Source: a virus. From it: a stretch of 33,802 bases of DNA. Each line of letters opens with the position of its first letter. Within the stretch, counting starts at the first letter, position 1. Positions 14,825 to 24,301 of this stretch are shown here, one piece after another. The translations under genes were made by a program, and so were the position numbers. Location of the stretch: positions 1 to 33,802 of the IMG/VR virus record IMGVR_UViG_3300042465_001373; one strand, 5' to 3'. The notes beneath the pieces were generated by a model that ran no database searches, was not told the DNA's origin, and worked only from the letters and a program-made list of their open reading frames with translations.

Positions 14825-17264
14825 ATTCAACGGGTACTCCACCGACGGCGTTCGTACTTATTATTTTGGTAGTGGTGGAGGTGGAGAGAGTAATCCTAGC
14901 CAAACCCAAACTCAGATTGCAGAACTCCCTGAGTGGGCGCGGGGGTACGCTCAGCAAACACTTGCTCAAGGCGAAGCTCTGGCCCAAAAGCCTTATGCTC
15001 GGTACACAGAACCTAGGTTTGCTGGGTTTTCTCCGCTTCAACTTCAAACGCAACAACGAATCGCAGGTATGGGTCCCGCCGGTCAGATCGGCGAAGCTTC
15101 AGATATCGCTAGTCTTGCAGGTGCTAAGGCTTTCCAAGCGGGTCAGTATGATCCGGGGCAGTTTTCTGGTGGTATGTTTACTCCCGGTGCTGCGGGGTTC
15201 TACATGTCCCCGTTCATGGAGCAAGCGATGGCTCCTCAGCTTCGGGAAGCCCAGCGAACATCTGACATTCTAGGTACGCAGCAGGCGGGTCAAGCGGTTC
15301 AGGCCGGTGCGTTTGGTGGTTCCCGTGCTGGTCTTCTTGAAGCTGAGAGGCAGCGAAATCTTGGTACTCAGTTAGGTGACATTCGCGCCCGTGGGTATCA
15401 GACTGCGTACGAACAAGCTGCTCAACAGTTCAATCAAGACATGCAGCGTCGGATGCAAGCCCAGCAATTGGGTGAACAGTCTCGGCAGTTTGGTGCAGGG
15501 CTTGGGATTCAGGGTCTTGGTACAGCTCTACAAGCCGCAAGCCAGTTGGGTCAGCTGGGTCAGCTTGGGTTTGGGCAGCAAAAAGACATCCTCGGTATGC
15601 AGAAGGAAGCCGGTGCCGAGCAGCAAGCGCTTCGCCAAAAAGGACTTGAGCAGTCTTATCAAGACTTTCTTGCTGAACAAAACTATCCGTACAAACAACT
15701 TGGTTTCATGTCTGATTTGATCCGAGGGCTACCCCTTGGGCAGCAGTCATCCCGGCAGATTTATGAAGCAGGTCCCACTCCTTTGCAGACTATTGGGTCC
15801 ATCGGGGCAGGGCTGTACGGCGCGAAGCAGTTGGGGATGTTTGGTAGTAAAGAAGGCGGCGTTGTCAGCTCGATGGCCGAGGGTGGCTCGGTTACTGACG
15901 AACGGTTTGTGGCCGGTGCGCTTGAAAAACTCTCAGATCAACAGCTTGCTCAAGCCGAGCAGGTTGCTATGGCTAGGGGTGACAGACAGCGGCTTGCGAT
16001 GATCGCTGAAGAAAAAGCTATCCGGGCCTCCGAGCGCCGTGGGCTGGCTGGTGCGTTCAATCAGATCCCGCAAGACCAACAGGAGCGGATGGCTCGTGGT
16101 GGAATCGTGGCTTTTGATGACGGCGGGGATGTGGATGAGTCGGCAGAACCGGTAGCTGCCCCTATGCCCGCTTTGCTTTCTCGTTACTACGGACAGCAGA
16201 TTGAAGGTTTGCAGGCCCCTGAAGCCCGTACACCTGAGCAACTGCAAGAGCGGATAAAGTCCCTGTCTGATCTTTACGGCCCCGGCATCACTAAGCAGTA
16301 CATGGACAAACTCGAAGCGGATCGTGCTGCGCTTGCGGGTCGGCGTGAAGAGAACAAAGGGCTGATCGCTCTTGCTGCTGCTCAAGCACTGTCCAGAGGC
16401 TCGGGGTTGCGTCAGGGTCTGGGCAACATGTTTGGTGCTATCGGTACCGAAGCGGGTCGGCTTAGTAAAGACGTAAGAGACTCAGAGCAGTTGATTAGAC
16501 GCTCCGAGATGGAGCTCGCTCGGGCGGAGCAGGCTCGTAAAGATGGACTTAACGACAAAGCCACACAGTTGGAACGTCAAGCGTACACCGACGCAGTTGC
16601 TGCTCATAACACCAAGCAGACTGCGCTCTACCGTCAACAACAGCTTGAGCAGGCTAAGGAGCTTGCTGCGGCTCGGGAACGAAAAGACTTGCTGCTTGAG
16701 GAAGAGAGAAGCAGACGGGCTGAAGCCACCGCTAAGACTGCGCACGAGAGGGCTGTGGAAGTTGCTAGGATTCAAGCGGAGAGGGATAGGACTACTACCG
16801 CTGATAGAGAAATAGATGTGCTCCAAGCCGACATTAAAGCTAGAAACTCAGAACTTTCGGATTCAGCTGCAAGGGCACAGGCGATTCGTGAGCGTCTAAG
16901 TATGATGGGTCGGGTTCCGGGTGATGTTCGAGCGGAACAGGTTGCTGACCAACTTAGAGCCGGGATCGAAAAAGACATCAATGCCCAAACCAGCCTTCTT
17001 AAAACCCGGCTAAGTACTACTAAAGATCCAAAAGTAAAAGCCGAATTACAAGCTGAAATCAATGCGATCGAAGAGAGAGAGCGCCGCAAGTTCCCGTCGC
17101 TGTATCCTAGCGGAGCTGCTCCGACTTCTGCTCCGGCTCCTAGTTCCGGTGCGCTACCAGTGCCTTCTAAAAGAGAAGATCTTAAGCAAGGACAAATTTA
17201 TAGCACCGCTAGAGGGCCAGCTACTTGGGATGGAGAAAAATTTAACCCAGTATCTACTAGGTAA
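14808..17264 (+). CDS. Large internal virion / ejection-type protein
   Basis: The ATG at 14808 has AAGGAG at 14795-14800, which decides the start despite a 17-base overlap. The 818-residue product begins with a Gly/Ser linker, then LPEWARGYAQQTLAQGEAL and YTEPRFAGFSPLQLQTQQ. Residues 110-330 are Gln/Gly rich with GAFGGSRAGLLEAERQRN and repeated GQLGQLG. A Gly-rich junction (EGGVVSSMAEGG, later MARGGIVAFDDGGD) leads to a long charged coiled coil, roughly 556-700. It ends with QGQIYSTARGPATWDGEKF. The architecture resembles podovirus core or ejection proteins; no catalytic motif was found. Confidence 0.65.
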   Translation: MLIRNKFNGYSTDGVRTYYFGSGGGGESNPSQTQTQIAELPEWARGYAQQTLAQGEALAQKPYARYTEPRFAGFSPLQLQTQQRIAGMGPAGQIGEASDIASLAGAKAFQAGQYDPGQFSGGMFTPGAAGFYMSPFMEQAMAPQLREAQRTSDILGTQQAGQAVQAGAFGGSRAGLLEAERQRNLGTQLGDIRARGYQTAYEQAAQQFNQDMQRRMQAQQLGEQSRQFGAGLGIQGLGTALQAASQLGQLGQLGFGQQKDILGMQKEAGAEQQALRQKGLEQSYQDFLAEQNYPYKQLGFMSDLIRGLPLGQQSSRQIYEAGPTPLQTIGSIGAGLYGAKQLGMFGSKEGGVVSSMAEGGSVTDERFVAGALEKLSDQQLAQAEQVAMARGDRQRLAMIAEEKAIRASERRGLAGAFNQIPQDQQERMARGGIVAFDDGGDVDESAEPVAAPMPALLSRYYGQQIEGLQAPEARTPEQLQERIKSLSDLYGPGITKQYMDKLEADRAALAGRREENKGLIALAAAQALSRGSGLRQGLGNMFGAIGTEAGRLSKDVRDSEQLIRRSEMELARAEQARKDGLNDKATQLERQAYTDAVAAHNTKQTALYRQQQLEQAKELAAARERKDLLLEEERSRRAEATAKTAHERAVEVARIQAERDRTTTADREIDVLQADIKARNSELSDSAARAQAIRERLSMMGRVPGDVRAEQVADQLRAGIEKDINAQTSLLKTRLSTTKDPKVKAELQAEINAIEERERRKFPSLYPSGAAPTSAPAPSSGALPVPSKREDLKQGQIYSTARGPATWDGEKFNPVSTR

Positions 17265-17273
17265 AGGTTAGCG

Positions 17274-20200
17274 ATGAGCACTTCCTTTACTTTTGAAGAA
17301 GCCCTGCAGCCAGCACAAGCCCCCAAAGAAACTTCTTTTAGTTATGAAGAAGCTTTGCAGTCGGCGCAACCAACCTCCTTTACCTTTGAAGACGCTTTAG
17401 ACGCCCAACAAAAACAAGAAGCCGCTCAGCAAGGTGTGTTGCGCTCTGCTGCAGACGTACCCCTAAAAGCTGCGGGTGCGTTTACAGGGGTTGTTCGAGC
17501 GGTTGCCGATATGTTTGGTGCGGACAATCCTGTATCCAAGCAGCTACGGGGGGCCGAAGACTGGATCGAGCAGTTCTATAGCGCTCAGTCTAAACAGGAC
17601 TCTAAAGAGATTGCCCGCCTTATGGACGAGGCAAAAGACAAAGGAGTCTGGGAGCAAGTTAAAGCCGCAGGGCAAGCGTTTGCTACGGCCCCGATTGATT
17701 TCGCTGCTATGGGTCTGGGCTCTGCTGCGCCTTTCATTATTGCTTCACTTGGCGCTTCGGTGTTTGGCGCACCCGCCGCACTTCTTACAACACTTGGTCT
17801 TGGTGCTGCTTCGGGTACGGGTGCTGTCAAGGGTGCTATCTACGATGCGGTTAAAGAAGAGCTTAAGAAAACCAACATGCCCGCCGATGAGATCGAGAAG
17901 CGGGCTGTTCTGGCTCAACAGTACAACGGCAAAAACCTAGATGTAATTTTAGGTGGTACTGGTCTTGGCTTAGTTACATCTCGCATGGGTGTTGAAAAAG
18001 CTGCTCTTAACTCTGCAGTTGCCCGAGTACTTGCTAAAAAAGCAGAAGCCGAAGCAGCAGAAACCGCTGCTAGGGAAGCCGCACGAGCGGCTACTAAAAC
18101 CGCTGCTGAACGAGGTGCTGTACGACAAGCGGGCGTAGTTGCGGGTACAGAAGCAGCTACAGAGTTCCCTCAAGAAGCTTATGAGTCTGCGATCGCCGGG
18201 AACATTGCGCGTCAACGTGAGGGATCTGACGTACCTACTTTTCAGGGCGCTGTTGGTGCTGGTACGTTGGGTGCCCTTACTGCTGGCCCTGTTGGTGCGG
18301 GCTTCGGTGCTCGTGAAGCGGTTGTGGCTCGGCAAGAACAAGAAAGGCTTAACCGTCTCGACCAGATCAATAAGACTGTCAACGTAGCGCCTCCTGCGCC
18401 TGATGCTACGCCCGATGAGAAAGTGTCGGCGCTTACTGAGCAGTACCAGAACTTGATGCCTGCGGATATCGCCGAGTCGCTCGCCCGTAGGATGGTTGAG
18501 GATGAACAGCGTCGTGCAGAAGAAGCGGCTGAGGTGGGGGTCGCCGTCCCTACAGACATTAAAGTTGACCCGGAAAGGGTAGCTCAAATAGAAGACGATT
18601 TAATAGCTGATGGCATCACTCCTGAGGCTGCTCGTGCCGAGGCTATCGCACAAGCTCGTGATGAAGCATATTACGACTATCTCTACGAGCAAGAGGAGCA
18701 AAGACGTGCTGGAGAACCTGTCACCCCACCAAGTGGAGAAGGCGTTCGAGTGGCTGGAGGACCCGAGCCCGAGTCCGCCGCCGGAGGACCTCCTGTCGTT
18801 GAGCCAGCTGGAGTGGTTCGTACTGAGGAAGATGCTGGACTCCCTGTGGGAGGAGAAAAAGCAGAGCCCGTTGCAGTAACCCCAACCGAAGGAGCCCCCA
18901 GTGGCACTGAAGCCCCTCAAGCCGTCGAAGCAAAAGAAGAAAGACCTGCGGTACCTGCAGAAGGACCAACTGCAGTTGAACCCAAGAAACCCGAAGAACC
19001 CGCTAAACCCCAAAAACCCCTTGGGCCGATCCAGCTTGCCAAGAAGCTAGCGAATGACGTAGCTGCAGAAGCAGCTACAGGTGAACAACGAGTAACTTCA
19101 ATAGCGGCTAAGCGCGAAGAATTAGCTAACCTTCCTGAAAGTCAGCGCAAGGTCGCTGAGATATTTTTCAATAAAGAGTTAACTAAGCTTGGCGCTGTCA
19201 AAGATATAAAAGATCCTGAGTTTGCTGAGGTACCTCAAGCCCCAGCTTTGTATCGTGCGTCTACCGAGAAAGACCGGTATCCGGGTAAGTTTTGGACGTC
19301 TATCAAAGAACTCGCCGAGCGATATGTTAAGAAATCTACAGCAGGTGAACAACGTGCTGTCCAAGAGGCGGCTGAACTGCCTAAGAAATCTTTGAATGTC
19401 ACTAAACTTGCAGCCGCAGATAAATCTTTACGCGATGAGATGCTTGCTGACTTTGAAGGGTGGATTGAGAAGAACAGCACCAAAGATCCTGAAGACTCTC
19501 GGTTATATGACGTTTTCGCCGAAGGTGAAACGGATTTTGCCTATCCAACCGTAGACGATGTTCGATACCTAAAAAGCAAAGGATACGACTCGGTATTTTT
19601 TGCTGAAGAAGGCGGTGAGCCTGCGAACACATGGTTCGTGTTCGATAAAAAAATCAAAGCTACTGGGTTGGGTGGGCGTCCCAAACTAACTCCTGAGCAG
19701 CAACAAGCTCGGCAAGAAGAGCGAAACAGGAAACGCAGAGAAAAGCGGGCTGCTGCGGAGAAGAAGCGCGGTCGGCCAGCAAAGCCCGAAGAAGAGAAGA
19801 AAGCTACTGCCGAGGCTAAACGGGAAACGGATAAGAACCGAGTTCGAGATTCTCGTAAGCTTGAGAGCGTCAAGAAGGACATCGCAGGCTATCCCGGCTT
19901 AGACAACCGTACTTCGCGTGAAGTGCTCATCACTGATGCACTGACGGACCTCTATGCGCTGCAGAAAACCGCTGCGTCCACGCCTCTGCGGAAAGAAGCA
20001 AAGGAGCTGTTCAACTCCTTCCTAACCTCTATCACTGGGGTTGAGAAGGTTCACGCCGACCGGGTTGTTGCCAACCTAAAAGCCGCTCCTCTCTCGTCTG
20101 TCTTTAAGTCTCTCTCAAAAGTCACTAAAGCAGATCCTGCGCTTAACGATATCGACAACGGTTACGCCGCAGCTACGTACATATACAAGAATGCCAAGAA

Positions 20201-23200
20201 CGCCTTCCAAAAAGTAATGGCTTGGCGTATCAGGAACGAACTAAAGAAGTCAAACGCTAAGATAAAAGTTCTTCAGTTGGGTGAAGAAGAACCCGACATC
20301 CTTAAAGATCCGTACGTTCAAGCTCGGTGGAAAGAAAGCAGAGGTTTGTACATTCCTTCCACGAATACTGTGTATGTGCGCGGTACTTCTTTTGGTAATC
20401 AGCAAGGCGTCAACAACGTCACCCTGCTGCATGAACTCCTCCATGCAGCCACCGCGAGTAAGCTTCGTACTGGCAGGATCGAGCTTAAGCGCTCTATTCG
20501 TACGCTGTCTAAGCTAACCCCAGAGGCGCAGTTTGCATCTGATCTTAGCCGCTTGATGAACCATGTCGAGTCTGAGTTCCGACTGCAGAAAAAGCTTGGC
20601 GTGCTCGACCCCACGGTGCAGAAGTTTGTAGAAAGCAAACTGACGCTTACCAAATCAAATCAGCTAGACAACCTCGTCTTTAATGACCTTGATGAGTTTT
20701 TAGCTTACGGGTTGTCAGATCCAGTCTTTCAAGCGTATCTGCAAACATTACCGGGTACTACAGCCAACGAAAACGCTTTCTCTTGGTTCTTAGATATTCT
20801 TCGTAAGCTGTTTGGTATCCCTCGTGGGGAGATGACAGCGCTCTTTGAGCTGGCCCATATCGCTGATCAAATAATCACGGAGCAGCCTTCTTCACGCGAC
20901 ATCAAAGCTACAGTGCAGAAGATCCCCGAGTCTGAGCGAGACATCACGGATGCTGAGCTGGAGCTATTTGCCCAAGCTATGGAGGATGTACCTTCTACTC
21001 CAGAAGCAGAATCAGTACAAAAGAAAGCCGCAGCTAAGTCAAAGTCCACTAATGAGACGCTGGCTAAGGTCGAGCGCTCTACCGTTGACCAACCTAGGTT
21101 CTGGAACGGCGTAGAGAGGCTGGTCAAAGATCGTGATCCTGATCTGTTTGTCGACGGACTCTCGGCTAAAGCCGCTTCGTTTCAGGGTGGTACGTTGCGC
21201 CAGCTTCTGCCGACTTTACAGACTGAGACGCTGGTCGATTGGGCTAATCGCCTCGGCTTGACGAACATCAAGCGGTCCTTCGACATCATCAAGGACATGA
21301 ACGCCCTGCGCACCAAGATGACTGCGTCGGCGGCACCTATAAGCGAGAGGCTTCTCAAGCTGCAAAGAACCAACCCGGACATGTACGAAGCTCTGGGTAA
21401 GGTCATGCACTATTCAACGCTCAGGGGAAAAGATCCGTCGGTCGAAGCAGACTATAAGTCGAGTCCTGCACTAGCCCAGTTGTGGGATGCGCTAGACCCT
21501 GAAGCTGCTCGACTCTACAAAGAAGTGCGTGACTACTACAAGGCATCGCATGATCTCTACTACCTCACGCTGATCGATCGTGTCGAACAGTCTGGGGCTC
21601 CGGGGTTTGCCGACGATGCAGCCACACCCAAGGGTAAGCTGATTGCTTCTATCCGCAAGATGTACGAGAAGTCCAATAAGGTCCGACCGTACTTCCCCCT
21701 CGTGCGCTATGGTGAGTTCTGGGTGCGGCTCGGTAAAGGCAAGACCGGCAAGTTCTACATGTTTGAGTCGCAGGCCGAGAAAGAACTCTTCATCAAGCAG
21801 TGGTTCCGTAAGCAGAAGGAAGCCAATCCTGACGTAACGCTAGCGGATCTTTACGACGGTGGTGACATCGAAGATGGCAACAAGATTAGGGATGCGCGTA
21901 AAGATGTAGCGCAGACCAGCATGTTGCTCAAAGAGATGTTCGAGCTGATCGACACCGCTAAACAAACGAGCGGTGCAGTGGTCGATGACTTTGGCACTGA
22001 GGTAAGAGACCGCGTAAGTTTTGATATCGATAAGCTCAAGGATGATGTTTATCAGCTAGTTCTGCAGACACTGCCCACAGAAAGTTTTCGTCGCCGATTC
22101 ATCCACAGGCAGGGTAAAGAGGGCTTCTCTAAGGACATCTCTAGAAACTTCGCCACGGTGTCGAGCGCCACTGCAAACCAGATCGCTCGTATCAAGTACG
22201 CACCAGAAGCTATTCGTGCAGTAGACGCAGCCAAAGATGCTCTGAAAGGTAACCCCGATCAGGCCAAGCTCAATGAGTTTGTGGCTGAGATGCGAGCCCG
22301 TGTAGAAGCGGAAGCATCCCCTGATCCTGAGAACACGCTCGGCAACCAAGTAGCTAACTTCGCTAACAAAGCGGCGTTCCTCTACATGATGACGAACGTC
22401 AAGACTGCGGTTGCTCAGTTCTCGGCGTTGCCTGTCTTCTCGGCTCCGGTTCTTGCGTCTAAACACGGTGTGCTAAAGACTGCCAAGGCTTTCGGTAAGT
22501 TCCTGCCGGTATGGAATAGCTTCGGTGTGCGTAGCACTGCACGAGACGGAACTACCTCGTTCGTAGCACCTACAGTTGCTGAGTCCACGCAGGTCAAGCT
22601 GAACCCTGAAGAACGCCGAGCGGCTCAGTACATGATCGATCGCGGGCTGACAGAAACCACGCTTGCCTACGATCTCGGCAACCGCAAGAAGATGCCCACT
22701 GAGGTTCAGAACTCTGCGCCTAGGCGAGTCATCAACACCGTCACTAACATCATGACGGGGCTCTTTCATAGCGTCGAGCGTATCAACCGTGAAATCACAT
22801 TCATGGCGGCGTTCCGGCTGGCTAGGGATGCAAACCCGGATATGCCTTTTGAGCAAGTGGTAAAGCTCGCCGAGCAGGACACCTATACCGCGCTGGGTAA
22901 CTTTGCTACGATCAACCGCCCGCGAGGAGTCGGTGCCACTGCCGAAGGGGATGTGCTTCTCAATGCTCACAAGCCACTAGGTCGGGCGATCCTGCAGTTC
23001 AAGATGTTCCCGGCGTTTGTGACTACCTACTTCGTGCGTAACTTCTACAGGATGCTCGGGCCTGAGTACACGAAGCAAGAACGCAAGGAAGCAGCGACTC
23101 AGTTCTTCGGCACCCTCTTCATGTCTCTCGGCCTCGCTGGTGTCATGGGCGTACCGGGCTTCTCGCTTGCGATGGGTCTGCTCTCCGGCTTGCGCAAACT

Positions 23201-24026
23201 GCAGATGGATGAGGACGATGAAGATCCGCTTGAGATGCGTGATCTGGAGCTTTGGTTCCGCAATGTTTGGCTCCCCCAGACCTTTGGTGATGTGAAGGTC
23301 GGAGACAAGTCTCTCGCCGAGTTGCTCGACCGGGGTGTGATTGCTGCACTTACGGGCTACGACATCTCTAGCAGCTTGTCGCTCAACAACATGTGGTTCC
23401 CCGAGTTGAAAGAACAGCCTACAGCACAGGCAGAGATGCAGGATTACGCGATCTCATTGCTTGGTCCGTTTGCTTCGCTAACCATTAATCAGATCCCCGC
23501 TGCCATCGACAAGTTCAACCAAGGCAAAGTGATTCAAGGGATCGAGGGTCTGCTGCCTGCCATGATGCGAGCACCTCTAACGTCTTACCGGTTATCCCAA
23601 GAAGGTGCTACTACGGTAACCGGTGCGCAGATCAAGGCGGCTGACGAGTTCACGACCGGACAGTTGATTGCTCAGGCTATGGGGTTCTCGACCGAGGGGC
23701 TCGTTGCTCAGCGGGAGACCATGTTCAAAGCAAACTCTCTCAAGCTTAAGGTTCAGTTTGAGCGCCGTAACTTGCTTGATCGGCTCGGCACAGACTTCCG
23801 AGGTGCTGAGGATCTTGGTCCTACACTCGACAAGATCATGGCGTTCAACCGTAAGAATTGGTTCGACCCGATAGATGGCAGTACGATTTCAGACTCTCTT
23901 AAGAATCGTATGAAGCGAGCCCTAGAGACTGAACGCGGGTTGCAGATTGAGCCTAAGTACTATCCGCAGCTTCGTGCTTTGTTCGGCCCTTCGATCGAGA
24001 AGCTGGAGCGCGAAGCCGCCAAATAA
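17274..24026 (+). CDS. Giant polyvalent protein: ART-like, HExxH metallopeptidase, LPD38-like C-terminus
   Basis: This 2250-residue protein begins with three copies of SF[ST][FY]E[ED]AL (residues 4-11, 21-28, 35-42). Hydrophobic Gly/Ala segments near 140-190 and 315-345 could contact membranes. A disordered acidic/Pro region (about 400-600) precedes an ADP-ribosyltransferase-like domain (about 645-797) with LYRAS (R661), KFWTS (673-676), LKSKGYDSVFF and TWFVFDKKIK (786-795). A basic stretch carries an AT-hook-like RGRP (832-835). HELLH at 1053-1057 with a downstream DEFLAYGLSDPVFQ (E1141) fits a gluzincin-type metallopeptidase. The helical C-terminal third has NKAAFLYMMTNVKTAVAQ, SVERINREITFMAAF, ILQFKMFPAFVTTYFVRNFY and a hydrophobic helix near 1943-1973, resembling LPD38-type polyvalent proteins. 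It is probably injected with the DNA. Confidence 0.75.
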   Translation: MSTSFTFEEALQPAQAPKETSFSYEEALQSAQPTSFTFEDALDAQQKQEAAQQGVLRSAADVPLKAAGAFTGVVRAVADMFGADNPVSKQLRGAEDWIEQFYSAQSKQDSKEIARLMDEAKDKGVWEQVKAAGQAFATAPIDFAAMGLGSAAPFIIASLGASVFGAPAALLTTLGLGAASGTGAVKGAIYDAVKEELKKTNMPADEIEKRAVLAQQYNGKNLDVILGGTGLGLVTSRMGVEKAALNSAVARVLAKKAEAEAAETAAREAARAATKTAAERGAVRQAGVVAGTEAATEFPQEAYESAIAGNIARQREGSDVPTFQGAVGAGTLGALTAGPVGAGFGAREAVVARQEQERLNRLDQINKTVNVAPPAPDATPDEKVSALTEQYQNLMPADIAESLARRMVEDEQRRAEEAAEVGVAVPTDIKVDPERVAQIEDDLIADGITPEAARAEAIAQARDEAYYDYLYEQEEQRRAGEPVTPPSGEGVRVAGGPEPESAAGGPPVVEPAGVVRTEEDAGLPVGGEKAEPVAVTPTEGAPSGTEAPQAVEAKEERPAVPAEGPTAVEPKKPEEPAKPQKPLGPIQLAKKLANDVAAEAATGEQRVTSIAAKREELANLPESQRKVAEIFFNKELTKLGAVKDIKDPEFAEVPQAPALYRASTEKDRYPGKFWTSIKELAERYVKKSTAGEQRAVQEAAELPKKSLNVTKLAAADKSLRDEMLADFEGWIEKNSTKDPEDSRLYDVFAEGETDFAYPTVDDVRYLKSKGYDSVFFAEEGGEPANTWFVFDKKIKATGLGGRPKLTPEQQQARQEERNRKRREKRAAAEKKRGRPAKPEEEKKATAEAKRETDKNRVRDSRKLESVKKDIAGYPGLDNRTSREVLITDALTDLYALQKTAASTPLRKEAKELFNSFLTSITGVEKVHADRVVANLKAAPLSSVFKSLSKVTKADPALNDIDNGYAAATYIYKNAKNAFQKVMAWRIRNELKKSNAKIKVLQLGEEEPDILKDPYVQARWKESRGLYIPSTNTVYVRGTSFGNQQGVNNVTLLHELLHAATASKLRTGRIELKRSIRTLSKLTPEAQFASDLSRLMNHVESEFRLQKKLGVLDPTVQKFVESKLTLTKSNQLDNLVFNDLDEFLAYGLSDPVFQAYLQTLPGTTANENAFSWFLDILRKLFGIPRGEMTALFELAHIADQIITEQPSSRDIKATVQKIPESERDITDAELELFAQAMEDVPSTPEAESVQKKAAAKSKSTNETLAKVERSTVDQPRFWNGVERLVKDRDPDLFVDGLSAKAASFQGGTLRQLLPTLQTETLVDWANRLGLTNIKRSFDIIKDMNALRTKMTASAAPISERLLKLQRTNPDMYEALGKVMHYSTLRGKDPSVEADYKSSPALAQLWDALDPEAARLYKEVRDYYKASHDLYYLTLIDRVEQSGAPGFADDAATPKGKLIASIRKMYEKSNKVRPYFPLVRYGEFWVRLGKGKTGKFYMFESQAEKELFIKQWFRKQKEANPDVTLADLYDGGDIEDGNKIRDARKDVAQTSMLLKEMFELIDTAKQTSGAVVDDFGTEVRDRVSFDIDKLKDDVYQLVLQTLPTESFRRRFIHRQGKEGFSKDISRNFATVSSATANQIARIKYAPEAIRAVDAAKDALKGNPDQAKLNEFVAEMRARVEAEASPDPENTLGNQVANFANKAAFLYMMTNVKTAVAQFSALPVFSAPVLASKHGVLKTAKAFGKFLPVWNSFGVRSTARDGTTSFVAPTVAESTQVKLNPEERRAAQYMIDRGLTETTLAYDLGNRKKMPTEVQNSAPRRVINTVTNIMTGLFHSVERINREITFMAAFRLARDANPDMPFEQVVKLAEQDTYTALGNFATINRPRGVGATAEGDVLLNAHKPLGRAILQFKMFPAFVTTYFVRNFYRMLGPEYTKQERKEAATQFFGTLFMSLGLAGVMGVPGFSLAMGLLSGLRKLQMDEDDEDPLEMRDLELWFRNVWLPQTFGDVKVGDKSLAELLDRGVIAALTGYDISSSLSLNNMWFPELKEQPTAQAEMQDYAISLLGPFASLTINQIPAAIDKFNQGKVIQGIEGLLPAMMRAPLTSYRLSQEGATTVTGAQIKAADEFTTGQLIAQAMGFSTEGLVAQRETMFKANSLKLKVQFERRNLLDRLGTDFRGAEDLGPTLDKIMAFNRKNWFDPIDGSTISDSLKNRMKRALETERGLQIEPKYYPQLRALFGPSIEKLEREAAK

Positions 24027-24030
24027 AAAA

Positions 24031-24051
24031 GCCCCGGTGGGATTCCGGGGC
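24031..24051 (-). terminator. Rho-independent terminator for the leftward operon
   Basis: A perfect 7-bp GC stem, GCCCCGG (24031-24037) with CCGGGGC (24045-24051), encloses a 7-base loop. Read on the minus strand, the hairpin is followed at once by six U residues and then AUUU. The U-tract overlaps the stop codon of the giant rightward gene. On the plus strand no U-run follows, so it looks tuned to leftward transcripts, although the hairpin may also slow rightward ones. Confidence 0.88.
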
Positions 24052-24106
24052 CAACTCATATGGGCTATGAGGGAAGGAGAAGCAACGCAATCCAGCGTAC
24101 TATAGC
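24052..24106. other. Intergenic gap between convergent modules
   Basis: This short gap lies between the terminator hairpin and the stop of the last leftward gene. No second hairpin, promoter or convincing ORF was seen; a plus-strand ORF from 24060 is only the antisense of the 64-residue gene. Confidence 0.5.
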
Positions 24107-24301
24107 TCAAACCCTCCAGACTCGCAAGCCCTTCACTCCTTCCTCAATCACTACCTTCATCTCTACTTCGATCTCCAGCCGCTGCATCACACGCAGTATC
24201 TCTTTCTTAGCGGCTTTGTGGTCTAAACAGGGTACGAAAAAAGAGTACCCCTTGTGATACTTAGACCAATCAATTTGGTACGTCACTGACTCGATCTTCA
24301 T
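24107..24301 (-). CDS. Small conserved phage protein (64 aa)
   Basis: The product begins MKIESVTYQIDWSKYHKG, continues SFFVPCLDHKAAKKEI and ends in VVIEEGVKGLRVWRV. Alternating strands and a helix suggest a compact alpha/beta fold. I recognise the pattern, MKIE-VTYQVDW...FFVPCLD...VIE-G-KGLR-WRV, as a widespread small gene in phage replication modules, without known function. It overlaps the end of the primase-helicase gene by 32 bases. It is the last gene before the terminator. Confidence 0.75.
   Translation of the reverse strand: MKIESVTYQIDWSKYHKGYSFFVPCLDHKAAKKEILRVMQRLEIEVEMKVVIEEGVKGLRVWRV

Noticed and set aside
24060-24257. Plus-strand ORF beyond the giant gene
   Set aside because: Antisense to the conserved 64-residue gene; low-complexity Ser/Thr composition.
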